DNA from: Halobacteriovoraceae bacterium
GTDB taxonomy: Bacteria > Bdellovibrionota > Bacteriovoracia > Bacteriovoracales > Bacteriovoracaceae
DNA length: 64,000 nt
Assembly: GCA_002711995.1 (NCBI GenBank)
Contig: PASN01000014.1
Location: 372,001 to 436,000, forward strand
Direction: 5' to 3'
Within the stretch, counting starts at the first letter, position 1, and every line of letters begins with the position of its first letter. Positions 44,683-54,130 of this stretch are shown piece by piece. Made by a program: the position numbers and the translations under genes. The notes under the pieces were generated by a model. It was not told the DNA's origin. It did no database searches and was given only the letters and a program-made list of their open reading frames with translations.

Positions 44683-47600
44683 ATGAATAAAATCCACAGC
44701 TTAAAGAGTGCTACTAAAGAAATCTTGGGTCAGTCCTGGACCCTGACTTACTATGAAGAGTTTGAAGGTGTCCTTCAGCGAGATGAGTTTCTTAAACAAT
44801 TTGAGCATATTGTGGAATTAATCACGAAAGACGACACTAGCTCAAGCTTTAAGTGGACAATTGACGCTCTAAGTTTTCAGTTTCTAGTTGGTGTTTTTGC
44901 CAAAAACAAAGAAATTAAAATTGCCAGCAAGAACTTAAGCTATGAATTGGCCTTGATTGATTTTCACCAAAATGTGGGCAGACACAGAGAGGTTTCAGCA
45001 ATTAAGAAGCACGCTGAGTCAATTGCAAGTATTCCACTGGAAAGAAGTCCAATGGTAATTGATGTCATCACTAGAGAAGACAAACTTCCAGATTTTTCGG
45101 AAAAAGAATTTCACCAAATCAACGACCTTACAATGGAAAGAACCAAGGCCTTGATGGACAAGGTCTCCACCTATAAACAAAGCTGGTTTGAGAAAATGAG
45201 CGACACAGGCCTTGACCTGACCGCCAATTACATGCTCATTAGGATCCATCTGCTAAAGTTTTTAGCAATTTTGCCATGCTTGGATCACGATAAAAACGGA
45301 ACAGAGATTAAAAGAATATGGCTTGAGACGCTTCGTCGCCTCATTGAAGATTCAAACCTTGCTGAGGAAAAGAAACTTAAAGGACAAAAGCGCGCGCTTC
45401 CTAAAGTTTATCTCTATATGGCCAATGCAGGTCTTCAGATATCTAAGCATACTCCTCCTTCAATATTGGCATGGTGCATACGAAAGGGTGTTTCCCTGCT
45501 TGCGACAAGGTTTATTGCAGGGGAATCCATTGAAAAGGCAAACAGCTCACTTTCATCTCTTTTAAAAAGTGGAAGGGATGCGACCCTAGATCAGCTTGGC
45601 GAGCTTGTTGTTTCGAATAAGGAAGCCGATCAATATATGAATGGGGTCCTAGAAGTAATTAATGGATTTAATCGCCATGTGAAAAAAGGCTCTAGAAACG
45701 GCGCTGGAATCAACAGGGCCCACGTAAGTGTTAAGGTCTCAGCGCTTTGCAACGATTTAAAACCGCAGTCATTTGACTACAGTTATAAGAATATTGCTCC
45801 AAGGCTAAAAAGAATCTTGCTTGAAGGAAAGAAAGAGGAAGTATTCATCAATATAGATGCGGAACACTACCACTACCGTGACATTATATTTAAGGTTTAT
45901 AGAAAAGTACTTCTGGACACTCCAGAGCTTCATGACTACGCCGACACTGGTATTGTAGTGCAAGCTTACCTAAGAGATGGTTATAAGCATTTTCAAGAGG
46001 TGGTTGAGCTTGCAAGAGAGCGTGGGCTAGTAATGCCTATTAGACTTGTTAAGGGTGCTTACTGGGATGCTGAAACGATTGAGGCCGACGCCTTAAACTT
46101 TGAAGCTCCTGAGTTTTTAAATAAAGAGGAAACGGATATTCACTTCCGTCAGATTGTTTATAAGTCTCTTGAACATGGAAAAGAGATTCAGCTGGCCGTG
46201 GCCTCACACAATATTCAAGATCACTGCTTTGCTGAGATTTTGAGAGAGCAAAAATTCCCAGATGCTCCAGTAATCGAGCACCAATGTCTTCACATGACCT
46301 ATGAGGCACTTAGTGTGGCCCTTTCCAAGATGGGAATGCCAACCAGAAACTATATCCCAATTGGAAATCTTTTAGTTGGAATGGCCTACCTTGTAAGAAG
46401 AATTATGGAAAACAGCTCTCAAGTCGGGGTTTTAACCATAATGCGCTCTCACAACAAGGCCATTACCGTTAAAAATCCAATGGAGCTTCTTGAGGATAAA
46501 AAGGCAAATAGAGAGTTAATTTTCGACTCTGGTCTAAAGCATATCTCTAGAGAGTTTAAAAATGTTTGGCCTATTAGAACCTATCTTGAGCACGAGCTTT
46601 CTCCATTGATCGCTGAGATTGAAAAGGCGAAGGCCGCTCTGAAAAAAGTCTCAGAAAGCTCTGACGACGAACTGGTGTCACTGTGTGGCTCTGACCCTCA
46701 GTTCGAGGTGGGAAGAGTTAAGAAGGATACACCGGAAGAGGTAAATAAAAAGATCGACCAGCTCTTTGAGAACTTCAATTCCGACAACGATTGGAAAGAC
46801 AATAAACGAACAGATCGCTTTAGCGCTCTGTTAAAGCTAGCTGACCTTCTTTTAATCCATAGACACAGACTAACAGCACTCATAATGGTTGAGGCAGGTA
46901 AAACGATAGACGAGGCCGTGGCCGATGTGGATGAGGCCATAGATTTCATCAACTTCTATGTAAGAGAAGAAATCAATCTTCTTAAAACCCACCCAGGATA
47001 CATGGCAAAAGGCGTTTTTGGCGTTATTGCCCCTTGGAACTTCCCATTGGCCATCCCTGTCGGCATGACCTGCGCTGGACTTGTTTCAGGTAACTCCGTA
47101 ATACTCAAACCTGCTGAGCAGACACCAATAATCGTTTCTGAGTTCGAAAAACTTGCTAGAGAAGCGGGAATTGATGAAAGCGTATTTGTAGTTTCCAATG
47201 GTGAAGGCGATGTAGGAAAAGCGATTGTTGATCATGAGCTTGTTAATGGCGTTGTCTTTACTGGTTCCAAGCCTGTTGGCGTTGGCATTTATCATAAGAT
47301 GCAAGAGAAGCTTACTAGTTCAAAATATCCATTCCTTCCGATCGGGAAAACCGTCATTACTGAAATGGGGGGTAAAAACGCAATTATCGTCACAAACAAC
47401 TGTGAGCTTGATGAGACTGTCAGCGGCGTGCTTTATGCCGCCTTTGCTCACGCAGGACAGAAATGTTCCGCTGCCAGCCGTATTCTAGTGGATAGAGAAA
47501 TCAAGGACGCATTTCTTGAGAGATTCATCCAAGGTGTAAGAGACATTCCAGCAGGCTCATCATTGGATCTTGCAACTACTGTGAACCCGCTCATATCCAA

Positions 47601-48807
47601 AGAAGACCAAGATAGAGTTAGAGCTGCAGTACAAAAATCTAGACAGGACGTTGAAAAACAAGGTGGAAGCGTTCTTATCGACAGGTCTCAGGAGGATCTG
47701 GCAGGCTTTACTGTGGGACCTGCGGTATTTGAGGCCACCAAAGAGCAGGCCTTTGATCCAAGTTCATTTGCTTGTAAAGAAATCTTTGGGCCTGTAGTTC
47801 ATGTGATTCCATATGATTCCTTGGATGAAGCGGTTGAGATCTTCAACGCCACTGAATATGCTCTTACGGGAGGTATCTTCTGCCAGTCTCAAGACGATAT
47901 CGATGAGATCACTCCAAGACTGCTTGCTGGAAACTTGTATATAAACAGGCCAAACACTGGCGCAAGAGTGGCAATTGAGCCATTTGGAGGCTTTAAAATG
48001 TCTGGAACCGGGCCTAAGGCCGGTAGCGCTGGTTACTTGCTTCCATTCCATAGACTAGAAAAGATGCAAATTAAAGAGGTTCACCCAATTAATGTTTCAA
48101 GTTCTTTGCCATACTCAATGGTTAGAGTATCCAAAATTGCTTGGGAAAACAGAGAAGCAAAGGTTGCAGAGTACCTCAGAACGGTTATCAATAGGTACGA
48201 GATTTACTTCTCAAGCATTGATGAGAGAGGCAAAGATGTTCTATCATCTCTTATCGAATACGTTGAAGATGGCAAGACCAAGCTTGAAACAAGAGAGTTT
48301 CCTAATCGCTATATTCCAGGACAAATCAACTACGACAAAAGAAACCTCCAGCTTGGAACTGGTTTAATGATTATTGGCGAAGACAAGATCGACCTTGAAC
48401 ACTTTGTTACGGTGCTGTTTAACCTTGTTATTGGGAATGGTGTTAATATCATTTGCGCCAATGAAGAAGGATATGAGGCCTGGTCACAAATTGTAAACCT
48501 TGCATATATAGCAGGTGTCTCTCCGTTCAATATTAGTTGTGTGAAGATGGATAAAGAAAGAATTGAGGAAGTTCTTACTACAGAGGACTATGACTTTCTA
48601 TATCTTGATGGGCAGATTGAGCATAGAGAAGAGTTCAGAAAGGCCGCGCTGGAAACGAAGGCAGAGGTTGGGCTAAAGAGAATCTACATTTCAGGTGAGT
48701 GGGAAGACTTAAATGACTTTGACCAGTTCATCTACAGATTCACTCTACCACGTTCTTTTGCGATCAATACAATGAGACATGGAGCCCCTCTAGAGCTTAC
48801 ACTCTAA
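44683..48807 (+). CDS. putA: bifunctional proline dehydrogenase/P5C dehydrogenase
   Basis: PutA-type enzyme of 1374 residues that oxidises proline to glutamate in two steps. The FAD-dependent PRODH barrel (about 150-560) has VSVKVSALCNDLKPQ, INIDAEHYHYRDI, RLVKGAYWDAETIEADAL and EHQCLHMTYEAL. The aldehyde dehydrogenase part (about 690-1150) has GVIAPWNFPLAIP, VVFTGSKPVGVGIY, TEMGGKNAIIV (catalytic Glu) and AGQKCSAASR (catalytic Cys). A further 220 residues resemble the C-terminal domain of type B PutA. No ribbon-helix-helix DNA-binding domain is present. The ATG at 44683 follows GAGGTG. It is divergent from the preceding gene. Confidence 0.95.
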   Translation: MNKIHSLKSATKEILGQSWTLTYYEEFEGVLQRDEFLKQFEHIVELITKDDTSSSFKWTIDALSFQFLVGVFAKNKEIKIASKNLSYELALIDFHQNVGRHREVSAIKKHAESIASIPLERSPMVIDVITREDKLPDFSEKEFHQINDLTMERTKALMDKVSTYKQSWFEKMSDTGLDLTANYMLIRIHLLKFLAILPCLDHDKNGTEIKRIWLETLRRLIEDSNLAEEKKLKGQKRALPKVYLYMANAGLQISKHTPPSILAWCIRKGVSLLATRFIAGESIEKANSSLSSLLKSGRDATLDQLGELVVSNKEADQYMNGVLEVINGFNRHVKKGSRNGAGINRAHVSVKVSALCNDLKPQSFDYSYKNIAPRLKRILLEGKKEEVFINIDAEHYHYRDIIFKVYRKVLLDTPELHDYADTGIVVQAYLRDGYKHFQEVVELARERGLVMPIRLVKGAYWDAETIEADALNFEAPEFLNKEETDIHFRQIVYKSLEHGKEIQLAVASHNIQDHCFAEILREQKFPDAPVIEHQCLHMTYEALSVALSKMGMPTRNYIPIGNLLVGMAYLVRRIMENSSQVGVLTIMRSHNKAITVKNPMELLEDKKANRELIFDSGLKHISREFKNVWPIRTYLEHELSPLIAEIEKAKAALKKVSESSDDELVSLCGSDPQFEVGRVKKDTPEEVNKKIDQLFENFNSDNDWKDNKRTDRFSALLKLADLLLIHRHRLTALIMVEAGKTIDEAVADVDEAIDFINFYVREEINLLKTHPGYMAKGVFGVIAPWNFPLAIPVGMTCAGLVSGNSVILKPAEQTPIIVSEFEKLAREAGIDESVFVVSNGEGDVGKAIVDHELVNGVVFTGSKPVGVGIYHKMQEKLTSSKYPFLPIGKTVITEMGGKNAIIVTNNCELDETVSGVLYAAFAHAGQKCSAASRILVDREIKDAFLERFIQGVRDIPAGSSLDLATTVNPLISKEDQDRVRAAVQKSRQDVEKQGGSVLIDRSQEDLAGFTVGPAVFEATKEQAFDPSSFACKEIFGPVVHVIPYDSLDEAVEIFNATEYALTGGIFCQSQDDIDEITPRLLAGNLYINRPNTGARVAIEPFGGFKMSGTGPKAGSAGYLLPFHRLEKMQIKEVHPINVSSSLPYSMVRVSKIAWENREAKVAEYLRTVINRYEIYFSSIDERGKDVLSSLIEYVEDGKTKLETREFPNRYIPGQINYDKRNLQLGTGLMIIGEDKIDLEHFVTVLFNLVIGNGVNIICANEEGYEAWSQIVNLAYIAGVSPFNISCVKMDKERIEEVLTTEDYDFLYLDGQIEHREEFRKAALETKAEVGLKRIYISGEWEDLNDFDQFIYRFTLPRSFAINTMRHGAPLELTL

Positions 48808-48888
48808 GGGGCAAATTGTGCCCTCTAAATAACTTAAGTTGTTTTTCTAAGCTTAATTTGAGAAACTTTGAGTAATTTGGAGGTGCAC

Positions 48889-49305
48889 ATGGAAGATCTT
48901 AGATCAATATTGTCATCCCATCATAACAAGTCCAAAGCTCACGCTACCAAGGAACCTGTTGAAGGCGCGAACGCCAGCGTTTCCGCCATACCTGATTTGT
49001 TTTTTGATGAGATTCTCATTCAATACAAGCTTACAAGAGTCGAAATCGTCTTATTAATGTATCTTTATCGCCAAACGTGGTGCAGGCCTAATCTTCATAA
49101 GAAGCATGGGATTTCACCAATGATTTCCCATAAGAATGCGGCTGAAACAATGGATATTTCCCTTGAGATTCTTCATCAGACGATGAGAAGGCTCGAATCT
49201 TTTGGGTTTATAGAGACGATTAGAGCAGGACAGTACTTCGTAAGAAAATATTTTACCGAAGATAATGATAAAAAGTACGGCCAAAGCTACGATAATTTCT
49301 TATAA
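48889..49305 (+). CDS. winged-helix DNA-binding protein
   Basis: 138-residue cytoplasmic protein. After about 30 disordered residues there is a winged-helix domain: DEILIQYKLTRVEIVLLMYL, SHKNAAETMDISLEILHQTM as the recognition-type region, and RRLESFGFIETIRAGQYFVR as the wing. It resembles MarR-like or replication-initiator domains but belongs to no family I can name. GGAGG 5 bases ahead fixes the ATG. It is 6 bases upstream of the trmK-like gene, so the two form an operon. Confidence 0.7.
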   Translation: MEDLRSILSSHHNKSKAHATKEPVEGANASVSAIPDLFFDEILIQYKLTRVEIVLLMYLYRQTWCRPNLHKKHGISPMISHKNAAETMDISLEILHQTMRRLESFGFIETIRAGQYFVRKYFTEDNDKKYGQSYDNFL

Positions 49306-49311
49306 AGAGGA

Positions 49312-49965
49312 ATGCGAAAACTTTCTAAAAGATTAAGCTCCATCCTGGACGCTGTTGAATTCCGTGAAACATTTTATGATGTATGTTGTGACCATGGGGA
49401 GCTAGGTATTGCGGCGGCCCAATCTTTACTAGCAAATCAAGTGATATTTATTGACCAAGTACCTTCCATAATGGAGAGTTTAGACCTTAAACTAAAAGCT
49501 ACGGATATTCCCTCCGCCGTTGGCGTAAAAACTTGGTGCCAAGACGCTTCTCAAAAAGAAATTTTTATAAAAAATTCTAATTTTGTCGTGGCCGGAATAG
49601 GGGAAAATACAGCAATTTCAATTCTTGAAAAAATCGACCTCTGCAATGATAGCGAAATCATTTTAAGTATTCATAGTGACAACTTTTTACTTAGGGAATA
49701 CCTAGTTGAGCGTGGACTGAAAACTACTTATGAAACTGTTTTTGAGGACAATAAAAAGTTGTATGAGTTAATTAAGGTTTCGAAGTCAAAGGGTGCGCCG
49801 ACCACAAAAGTTGGCAGTGCTATGTGGAGCCCGGAAAATCAAGCTTCGAAGCGCCTTCTTCTTAATAGAATTTCCCATTTAGAAACTAGGTTAAGTCACC
49901 GAAACGACAAAAACCTTAAATTTGTTCTTAATAGTTTAAAAGAAAAGCTCAAGCACTACAGTTAA
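49312..49965 (+). CDS. trmK: TrmK-like tRNA (adenine-N1) methyltransferase
   Basis: SAM-dependent methyltransferase of 217 residues matching the TrmK/COG2384 layout. It begins MRKLSKRLSSILDAVEF, then the SAM motif I as TFYDVCCDHGELGIAAAQS (usually DVGSDHAYL), and the family motif NFVVAGIGENTAISILEKI (usually IAGMGG). A C-terminal coiled helix follows. TrmK methylates A22 of tRNA. The motif I change to CCDHGEL and the loss of one Gly in the second motif leave some doubt about the target. GAGGA lies very close to the ATG. Confidence 0.78.
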   Translation: MRKLSKRLSSILDAVEFRETFYDVCCDHGELGIAAAQSLLANQVIFIDQVPSIMESLDLKLKATDIPSAVGVKTWCQDASQKEIFIKNSNFVVAGIGENTAISILEKIDLCNDSEIILSIHSDNFLLREYLVERGLKTTYETVFEDNKKLYELIKVSKSKGAPTTKVGSAMWSPENQASKRLLLNRISHLETRLSHRNDKNLKFVLNSLKEKLKHYS

Positions 49966-49993
49966 GAATTAGTTAAACCGATATAATGAGTAT

Positions 49994-51739
49994 ATGAATC
50001 AAGAACAGTTGGATGACGAACAAGCTAAAACCAAGAAAAAAGATGCCAAGCGTGTTTTTTACATTGGTGAGGACGATGGCTACTGGGAAGAACTGGTAGA
50101 AGGTCTAAAAAAGTACAAGCAGATCAACTTTGATTTTCAGCAATTCAATGAGAGAAAGCCAGAGCGAATCCAAGCACTCCTAAAGAAGATACAGGAAGAG
50201 AGGCCTAAGGTTGTTTATGTTGACCTAGAAAAAAACACCGATGCCATGATTCATATTCTTAGGGCTCAACTGAGAATGAACTCACCCTATGTTCCTTTTA
50301 TGGTTGCTCTTTCCACATACACCCAAGGTGAAGAGATGGTAAAGCAGGCGATCATGGCCGGCTGTAAATGTGTTCACATGAAGTCAGGGGAGTTTGACTC
50401 CATCATTTATGACACAATATGCATGTCTTTTCATGAGGCTTTGGAGCATCACGGTTTTGCAATGGCAAAATTGGATGATGAAATCAAAGCATATTTGCCT
50501 GCAAAGGTTTCTTTGGTTTCTCCTGAGGGCATAAAGGTGGAGTCAAATCACAGCGTAATTCTTGGAAACGACTACATTCTTAACACTCATTGGAGTAGAA
50601 CAGGTGTAATTGAGTCCAACAGAGTTTTTGTTTCTTCTCAAACAAGAGAGGATCTTTTTTATAACTTCACTTATGCTCAAGAGTTTGGCTTTGAGTTTAT
50701 TCCACCACTGGATCTTGAGGAAGGAACTGACCCTGAAGAAGCTGAAAAGCTCGCTCAGGAGCATGAAGAGAAGGGCTATGAAATTGAAGAGACCATGTAC
50801 AAGTGGATTTCTGACAATATTAAGCTTTCACGTCCAAAGAACTTAAAAGCATTAGTAATAGACAAGGAGCTAGGTTTATACAACAACCAGCCGCTAACAG
50901 ATAGTTATGACTTTGTTGTAAGGCTTCAACCGTATTTGGTAAAGCCCAAGGCCGAGCTGACACAGTTAAAGCCCCAAATGATTGCTTTCAACTTTGAGGA
51001 TTTGGCTCCTGAAGATATGGAGTCAAGCCAAGATGTAGCTCACATGTTTAATGAGATAAACACTCTAAAACATCTTATCAAAACGATTAAATCAATGACG
51101 GCGTATGAGCCTTTCATTGTGGCATTTAACACGACAATATCAACAGAGCGTCTAAAAGAGATTCTGGACTACAACCAAATCATAGGCCATAGCGTTCCGT
51201 TAAGCGCGGATATCTTGGTTAAGATGGGAAATATCCTCATACAGCGTTTAAATGAAAAAGTTGAGACTCCAATGGGTCAGATCATTTTAGACAAAAAGCT
51301 GCCTTGCACTTACGCGGAGTTAGAGACAACCATAAAAATTGTTGCTCTTTCAGAAAATGATGTTTACTTCAATCCAGAAGAGGAGCTTGAGATTGGAACG
51401 GTTTTCCGAATTGACCACCCTTCAAGTATCTACATAACTGTGGCAGAGCCACCAAAAAGACCTAAGGCCGACTCGCGTTGTTTTGGAATTGTTCACGGTG
51501 TGGGGGAGCTTGAGAAAAAAGAACTTAGAAGATTTGTTAACTCCGTTTTCTTTAGACCCAAAGAGGCCATTAAGGAAAAAGAAAAAGAGCATATTGAAAA
51601 GCTAAAAGAGCAGTTTCTAGAAAAGACTAAAGAGGAAGAAGAGGCAAAGCTTGAAGAGGCCAGACAAGCTGAAGAGCAAAAAGAAAGCGAGAACAGCCAG
51701 GAGAATGACGGGGAGAAAGAGCCTGTCAACGAAGAGTAA
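49994..51739 (+). CDS. tandem receiver-like domain protein
   Basis: Cytoplasmic 581-residue protein, not matched to a named family. Residues 18-150 look like a response-regulator receiver (RVFYIGEDDGYWEELVEGL, VVYVDLEKNTDAMIHILRA, VKQAIMAGCKCVHMKSGEF) with an Asp where phosphorylation would occur. Residues 165-250 may be a PilZ-like barrel. Residues 283-410 look like a second receiver without the acceptor Asp (MIAFNFEDLAPEDM), and residues 430-520 another barrel. The last 60 residues are Glu/Lys-rich coiled coil. TATAAT at 49982-49987 ends 7 bases before the ATG, so the transcript may be leaderless. It probably integrates signals. Confidence 0.6.
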   Translation: MNQEQLDDEQAKTKKKDAKRVFYIGEDDGYWEELVEGLKKYKQINFDFQQFNERKPERIQALLKKIQEERPKVVYVDLEKNTDAMIHILRAQLRMNSPYVPFMVALSTYTQGEEMVKQAIMAGCKCVHMKSGEFDSIIYDTICMSFHEALEHHGFAMAKLDDEIKAYLPAKVSLVSPEGIKVESNHSVILGNDYILNTHWSRTGVIESNRVFVSSQTREDLFYNFTYAQEFGFEFIPPLDLEEGTDPEEAEKLAQEHEEKGYEIEETMYKWISDNIKLSRPKNLKALVIDKELGLYNNQPLTDSYDFVVRLQPYLVKPKAELTQLKPQMIAFNFEDLAPEDMESSQDVAHMFNEINTLKHLIKTIKSMTAYEPFIVAFNTTISTERLKEILDYNQIIGHSVPLSADILVKMGNILIQRLNEKVETPMGQIILDKKLPCTYAELETTIKIVALSENDVYFNPEEELEIGTVFRIDHPSSIYITVAEPPKRPKADSRCFGIVHGVGELEKKELRRFVNSVFFRPKEAIKEKEKEHIEKLKEQFLEKTKEEEEAKLEEARQAEEQKESENSQENDGEKEPVNEE

Positions 51740-51786
51740 GGCCCCATGGGCTTTACAACAGGTCCTTTAAGAGCAATAATTTGCTC

Positions 51787-51951
51787 ATGTTGTTCAAAGT
51801 TTTGGCCTTGGCCGCAATAATTATTTTAGTAAGAAACACTTATAAAAGCTGGATCCTACTGCAAGGTCTTCAGAAGAAGGCGAATTCCAACAAAAAATCC
51901 AAATCAAAAGAAGACATAATTGACGCGGAATACACGGTAGTTGACGATTGA
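51787..51951 (+). CDS. small single-helix membrane protein
   Basis: 54-residue ORF. MLFKVLALAAIIILVRNTYK is one membrane helix, followed by a basic linker (KKANSNKKSKSKED) and the acidic end DIIDAEYTVVDD. That end is a pattern common on small membrane proteins of Gram-negative bacteria. The TGA overlaps the TTG start of the next gene as TTGA, which supports real translation. The ribosome binding site (AAGAG) is weak. Function unknown. Confidence 0.65.
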   Translation: MLFKVLALAAIIILVRNTYKSWILLQGLQKKANSNKKSKSKEDIIDAEYTVVDD

Positions 51952-52181
51952 ATCCAAAAAAATACCCGCTAGATTTAAATCTATATGACACTTACCTAAT
52001 AGATCACAGGTACAAGGCGTATGTGATTGAATTTGAATCTGTTGATGAGAATCAATGCGACGACTATGAAGCAACTTATGTGGAACAAGGGTATAAGGTA
52101 TTTCACGTCTCCATGGATAGGGACTCGAAAGGCCTTTTTAATTTAAAGTTAATTGTTGCTCAGTTGGGTTTTACTTTTTAA
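51948..52181 (+). CDS. small hypothetical protein
   Basis: 77-residue soluble protein (MNPKKYPLDLNLYDTYLIDH; acidic centre with ESVDENQCDDYEATYVEQG). It starts at TTG inside the stop of the preceding small ORF, so the two are translationally coupled, and ends at a terminator. No family is recognised. Confidence 0.6.
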   Translation: MNPKKYPLDLNLYDTYLIDHRYKAYVIEFESVDENQCDDYEATYVEQGYKVFHVSMDRDSKGLFNLKLIVAQLGFTF

Positions 52182-52185
52182 GACA

Positions 52186-52207
52186 AGGCCTTCTTTAAAG
52201 AAGGCCT
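52186..52207. terminator. bidirectional hairpin terminator
   Basis: A 22-base perfect palindrome with arms AGGCCTTCTTT/AAAGAAGGCCT, four bases after the stop of the small gene and 12 bases before the end of a convergent gene. Confidence 0.8.
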
Positions 52208-52219
52208 ACAATGTATAGA

Positions 52220-52750
52220 TTAAAGTATGTTTAAAGTCTCGCAAGACGGCACAGTTTCAACTAAATCACTCATGATTCTTTCTCTTACTTCTTGGCGAGA
52301 TTCTTCGATATAATCAAAAAACTTTACTCCGTAGCCTTCTTCGAACTTCTCTTCATATCCGCGAACAGTATAAAGAAGCGCAATCTTTTTATGAAATTTA
52401 AGTCTTTCTACACCACCTGTTGGAACAGTCTCCAAAGTCGCCTCTGGGTAGCCGTTAGGAGAAAGTCTGTTTGGCTCGTGAGGCACAAATTCAACTGTAA
52501 ACATCACAGATGAGTTGGATTGAAAGTTCCAACCCTTGGCCTCAAGCTGGTCTTGAAACTTATCTAGCTGCTCTTCACTCGAAACTTCTTTGATAAAATT
52601 GGACCCAAAAGAGATGTCACAAAAAGCACTTTTAATTATAGGAGCTCTATCATCAACCCCTTTTACTACCTTTGAGGGCCAAATATCATACCCAGTAGAT
52701 CCAAAAGCATTTAAACCAAAAAATAAGGCTGAAAAAAATAATGTTTTCAT
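52220..52750 (-). CDS. hypothetical secreted protein
   Basis: 176-residue exported protein, unrecognised. The signal peptide is MKTLFFSALFFGLNAFG. The mature part begins GYDIWPSKVVKGVDDRAP and appears beta-rich (VMFTVEFVPHEPNRLSPNGY, KIALLYTVRGYEEKFEEGYG) with two cysteines near its ends that may pair. AGGATGAAC precedes the ATG. It is convergent with the small gene pair. Confidence 0.65.
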   Translation of the reverse strand: MKTLFFSALFFGLNAFGSTGYDIWPSKVVKGVDDRAPIIKSAFCDISFGSNFIKEVSSEEQLDKFQDQLEAKGWNFQSNSSVMFTVEFVPHEPNRLSPNGYPEATLETVPTGGVERLKFHKKIALLYTVRGYEEKFEEGYGVKFFDYIEESRQEVRERIMSDLVETVPSCETLNIL

Positions 52751-52970
52751 AGTTCATCCTGTCGAGAATAAAGCTGCACAGCAGCAAGGTTTGAATACAA
52801 TTTATAGGAAATAGTGCTAAAAACAAGTAACCATGTATAAATTCCAATGATTTATTTGCCCTCAACGCTAAGAAGTGATCAATCTTTTTACATATAATCA
52901 TTACTGAATAATTTGGAAAATTTCCACCTGACCGTCCTGAAATGCAACAATGTGCTCAAGGAGGATTTTT

Positions 52971-53312
52971 ATGAGAAAAACAATTATCATGCTGGCCCTA
53001 ATAGCTTCAGGCCCAACCTTTGCTCTAGACTGTGAAGATCATGCTCAAAACCTTCTTATTGCAGCTTCTGAAACCCAGGTTGCAATGGACACTAAAGAAG
53101 AGTATCTAGCGGACATTTTTCAAAATTTAGAAGTGGCCAATTCACAGCTCGCCATTACACCTCCAAAAGATTCAAAGAAGGCATTTGAGACATTTACAGA
53201 TGTAATAGTAGAGGTGGAGCAAAGAAACCTTGATGAGCAAGAGCAAGTAAATAAGAAGATGTCACTACTTCAAAAAGGACTAAAGAGCTTAATCATCAAC
53301 TGCTTTAATTAA
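52971..53312 (+). CDS. small secreted helical protein
   Basis: 113-residue exported protein. AAGGAGG 6 bases upstream fixes the ATG, and the signal peptide is MRKTIIMLALIASGPTFA. The mature part starts LDCEDHAQNLLIAASE and is all-helical and acidic, ending with a Cys (LIINCFN), so the two cysteines may form one disulfide. No family is recognised. A hairpin follows. Confidence 0.68.
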   Translation: MRKTIIMLALIASGPTFALDCEDHAQNLLIAASETQVAMDTKEEYLADIFQNLEVANSQLAITPPKDSKKAFETFTDVIVEVEQRNLDEQEQVNKKMSLLQKGLKSLIINCFN

Positions 53313-53316
53313 AGAG

Positions 53317-53333
53317 AGGCCCATATAGGGCCT
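53317..53333. terminator. hairpin between convergent genes
   Basis: AGGCCC/GGGCCT with an ATATA loop, between the small secreted protein gene and the PAP2 gene. Confidence 0.65.
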
Positions 53334-53336
53334 GAA

Positions 53337-54044
53337 TTAGAAGCTTCTTGTATAGGAGAACATGCCTCCATCTTCATAGGGGGCGAACCCTACACTGCCT
53401 TTGGACTTCTTATTAAGGGCATTTAAACCATAGGCATAACTAATACCAAGTGTCGCACCAGCAATTACGTCGTGAAGATAGTGGGCGTCATCGTTCATTC
53501 TACTTGCGGCGACAATCGTCGCCAAAGCATACGCTGGAATTCCCCATTTTTTACCGTGCTCTATCCCAACAACCGCCGCAAAAGCGAAGGCATTTGATGT
53601 GTGTCCTGACGGAAAAGATCTTGTGTCACCACCAGAAGGCCTTTCTTCACCAACCACGCTTTTAAGTGTGTTGGTAGTAAGGGCAGTGAACAAGGTAGTT
53701 TCAAACATTAAATTTCTTCTTTCTCGATTTCTGCCTTTGTTTCTAAGGATGTGTGTAGCTGCTATATAGGCGAGATTGGGCACCATTTGTCCCATAGTGT
53801 CTCCAAAGTGAGCAAGGTTTCCCATAGGTCTATCTTCTGCCATGTCTTTTTGAAGAGGATTTCCGATGGTTTTTCTAGTGGTGTAGAAAAACGTAGTCAA
53901 AAGTGTACCTGTAAGTAGGGTCTTTCTAGAAGTTTCCCCGTAAAATGGGGCCACAAACTTCTTTAAAACATCTCCTGTGTCCGCAGAAGCAGAATTAAAG
54001 GGTAATAAGACGATAAAAAATAGGGTTAAATAAATTCTAATCAA
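53337..54044 (-). CDS. PAP2-family phosphatase, exported
   Basis: 235-residue PAP2 (phosphatidic acid phosphatase type 2) protein with a signal peptide (residues 1-21). The three catalytic motifs are complete: KSVVGEERP, FPSGHTS and SRMNDDAHYLHD. It would remove phosphate from lipid substrates such as undecaprenyl pyrophosphate, phosphatidic acid or lipid A at the periplasmic face. After the last motif come about 30 extra residues ending MFSYTRSF, an aromatic strand with a terminal Phe unlike the usual helical end. Some Gram-negative PAP2 proteins end in an outer-membrane barrel of this type, but here it is too short for one. Confidence 0.88.
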   Translation of the reverse strand: MIRIYLTLFFIVLLPFNSASADTGDVLKKFVAPFYGETSRKTLLTGTLLTTFFYTTRKTIGNPLQKDMAEDRPMGNLAHFGDTMGQMVPNLAYIAATHILRNKGRNRERRNLMFETTLFTALTTNTLKSVVGEERPSGGDTRSFPSGHTSNAFAFAAVVGIEHGKKWGIPAYALATIVAASRMNDDAHYLHDVIAGATLGISYAYGLNALNKKSKGSVGFAPYEDGGMFSYTRSF

Positions 54045-54130
54045 AATCTTTCTCCTTGATTTTGAAAAACTGTATAATAATTACAATGAAGATGGAACAC
54101 TGTGTTAAAAAATTTTAAAATTTTTTTTGT

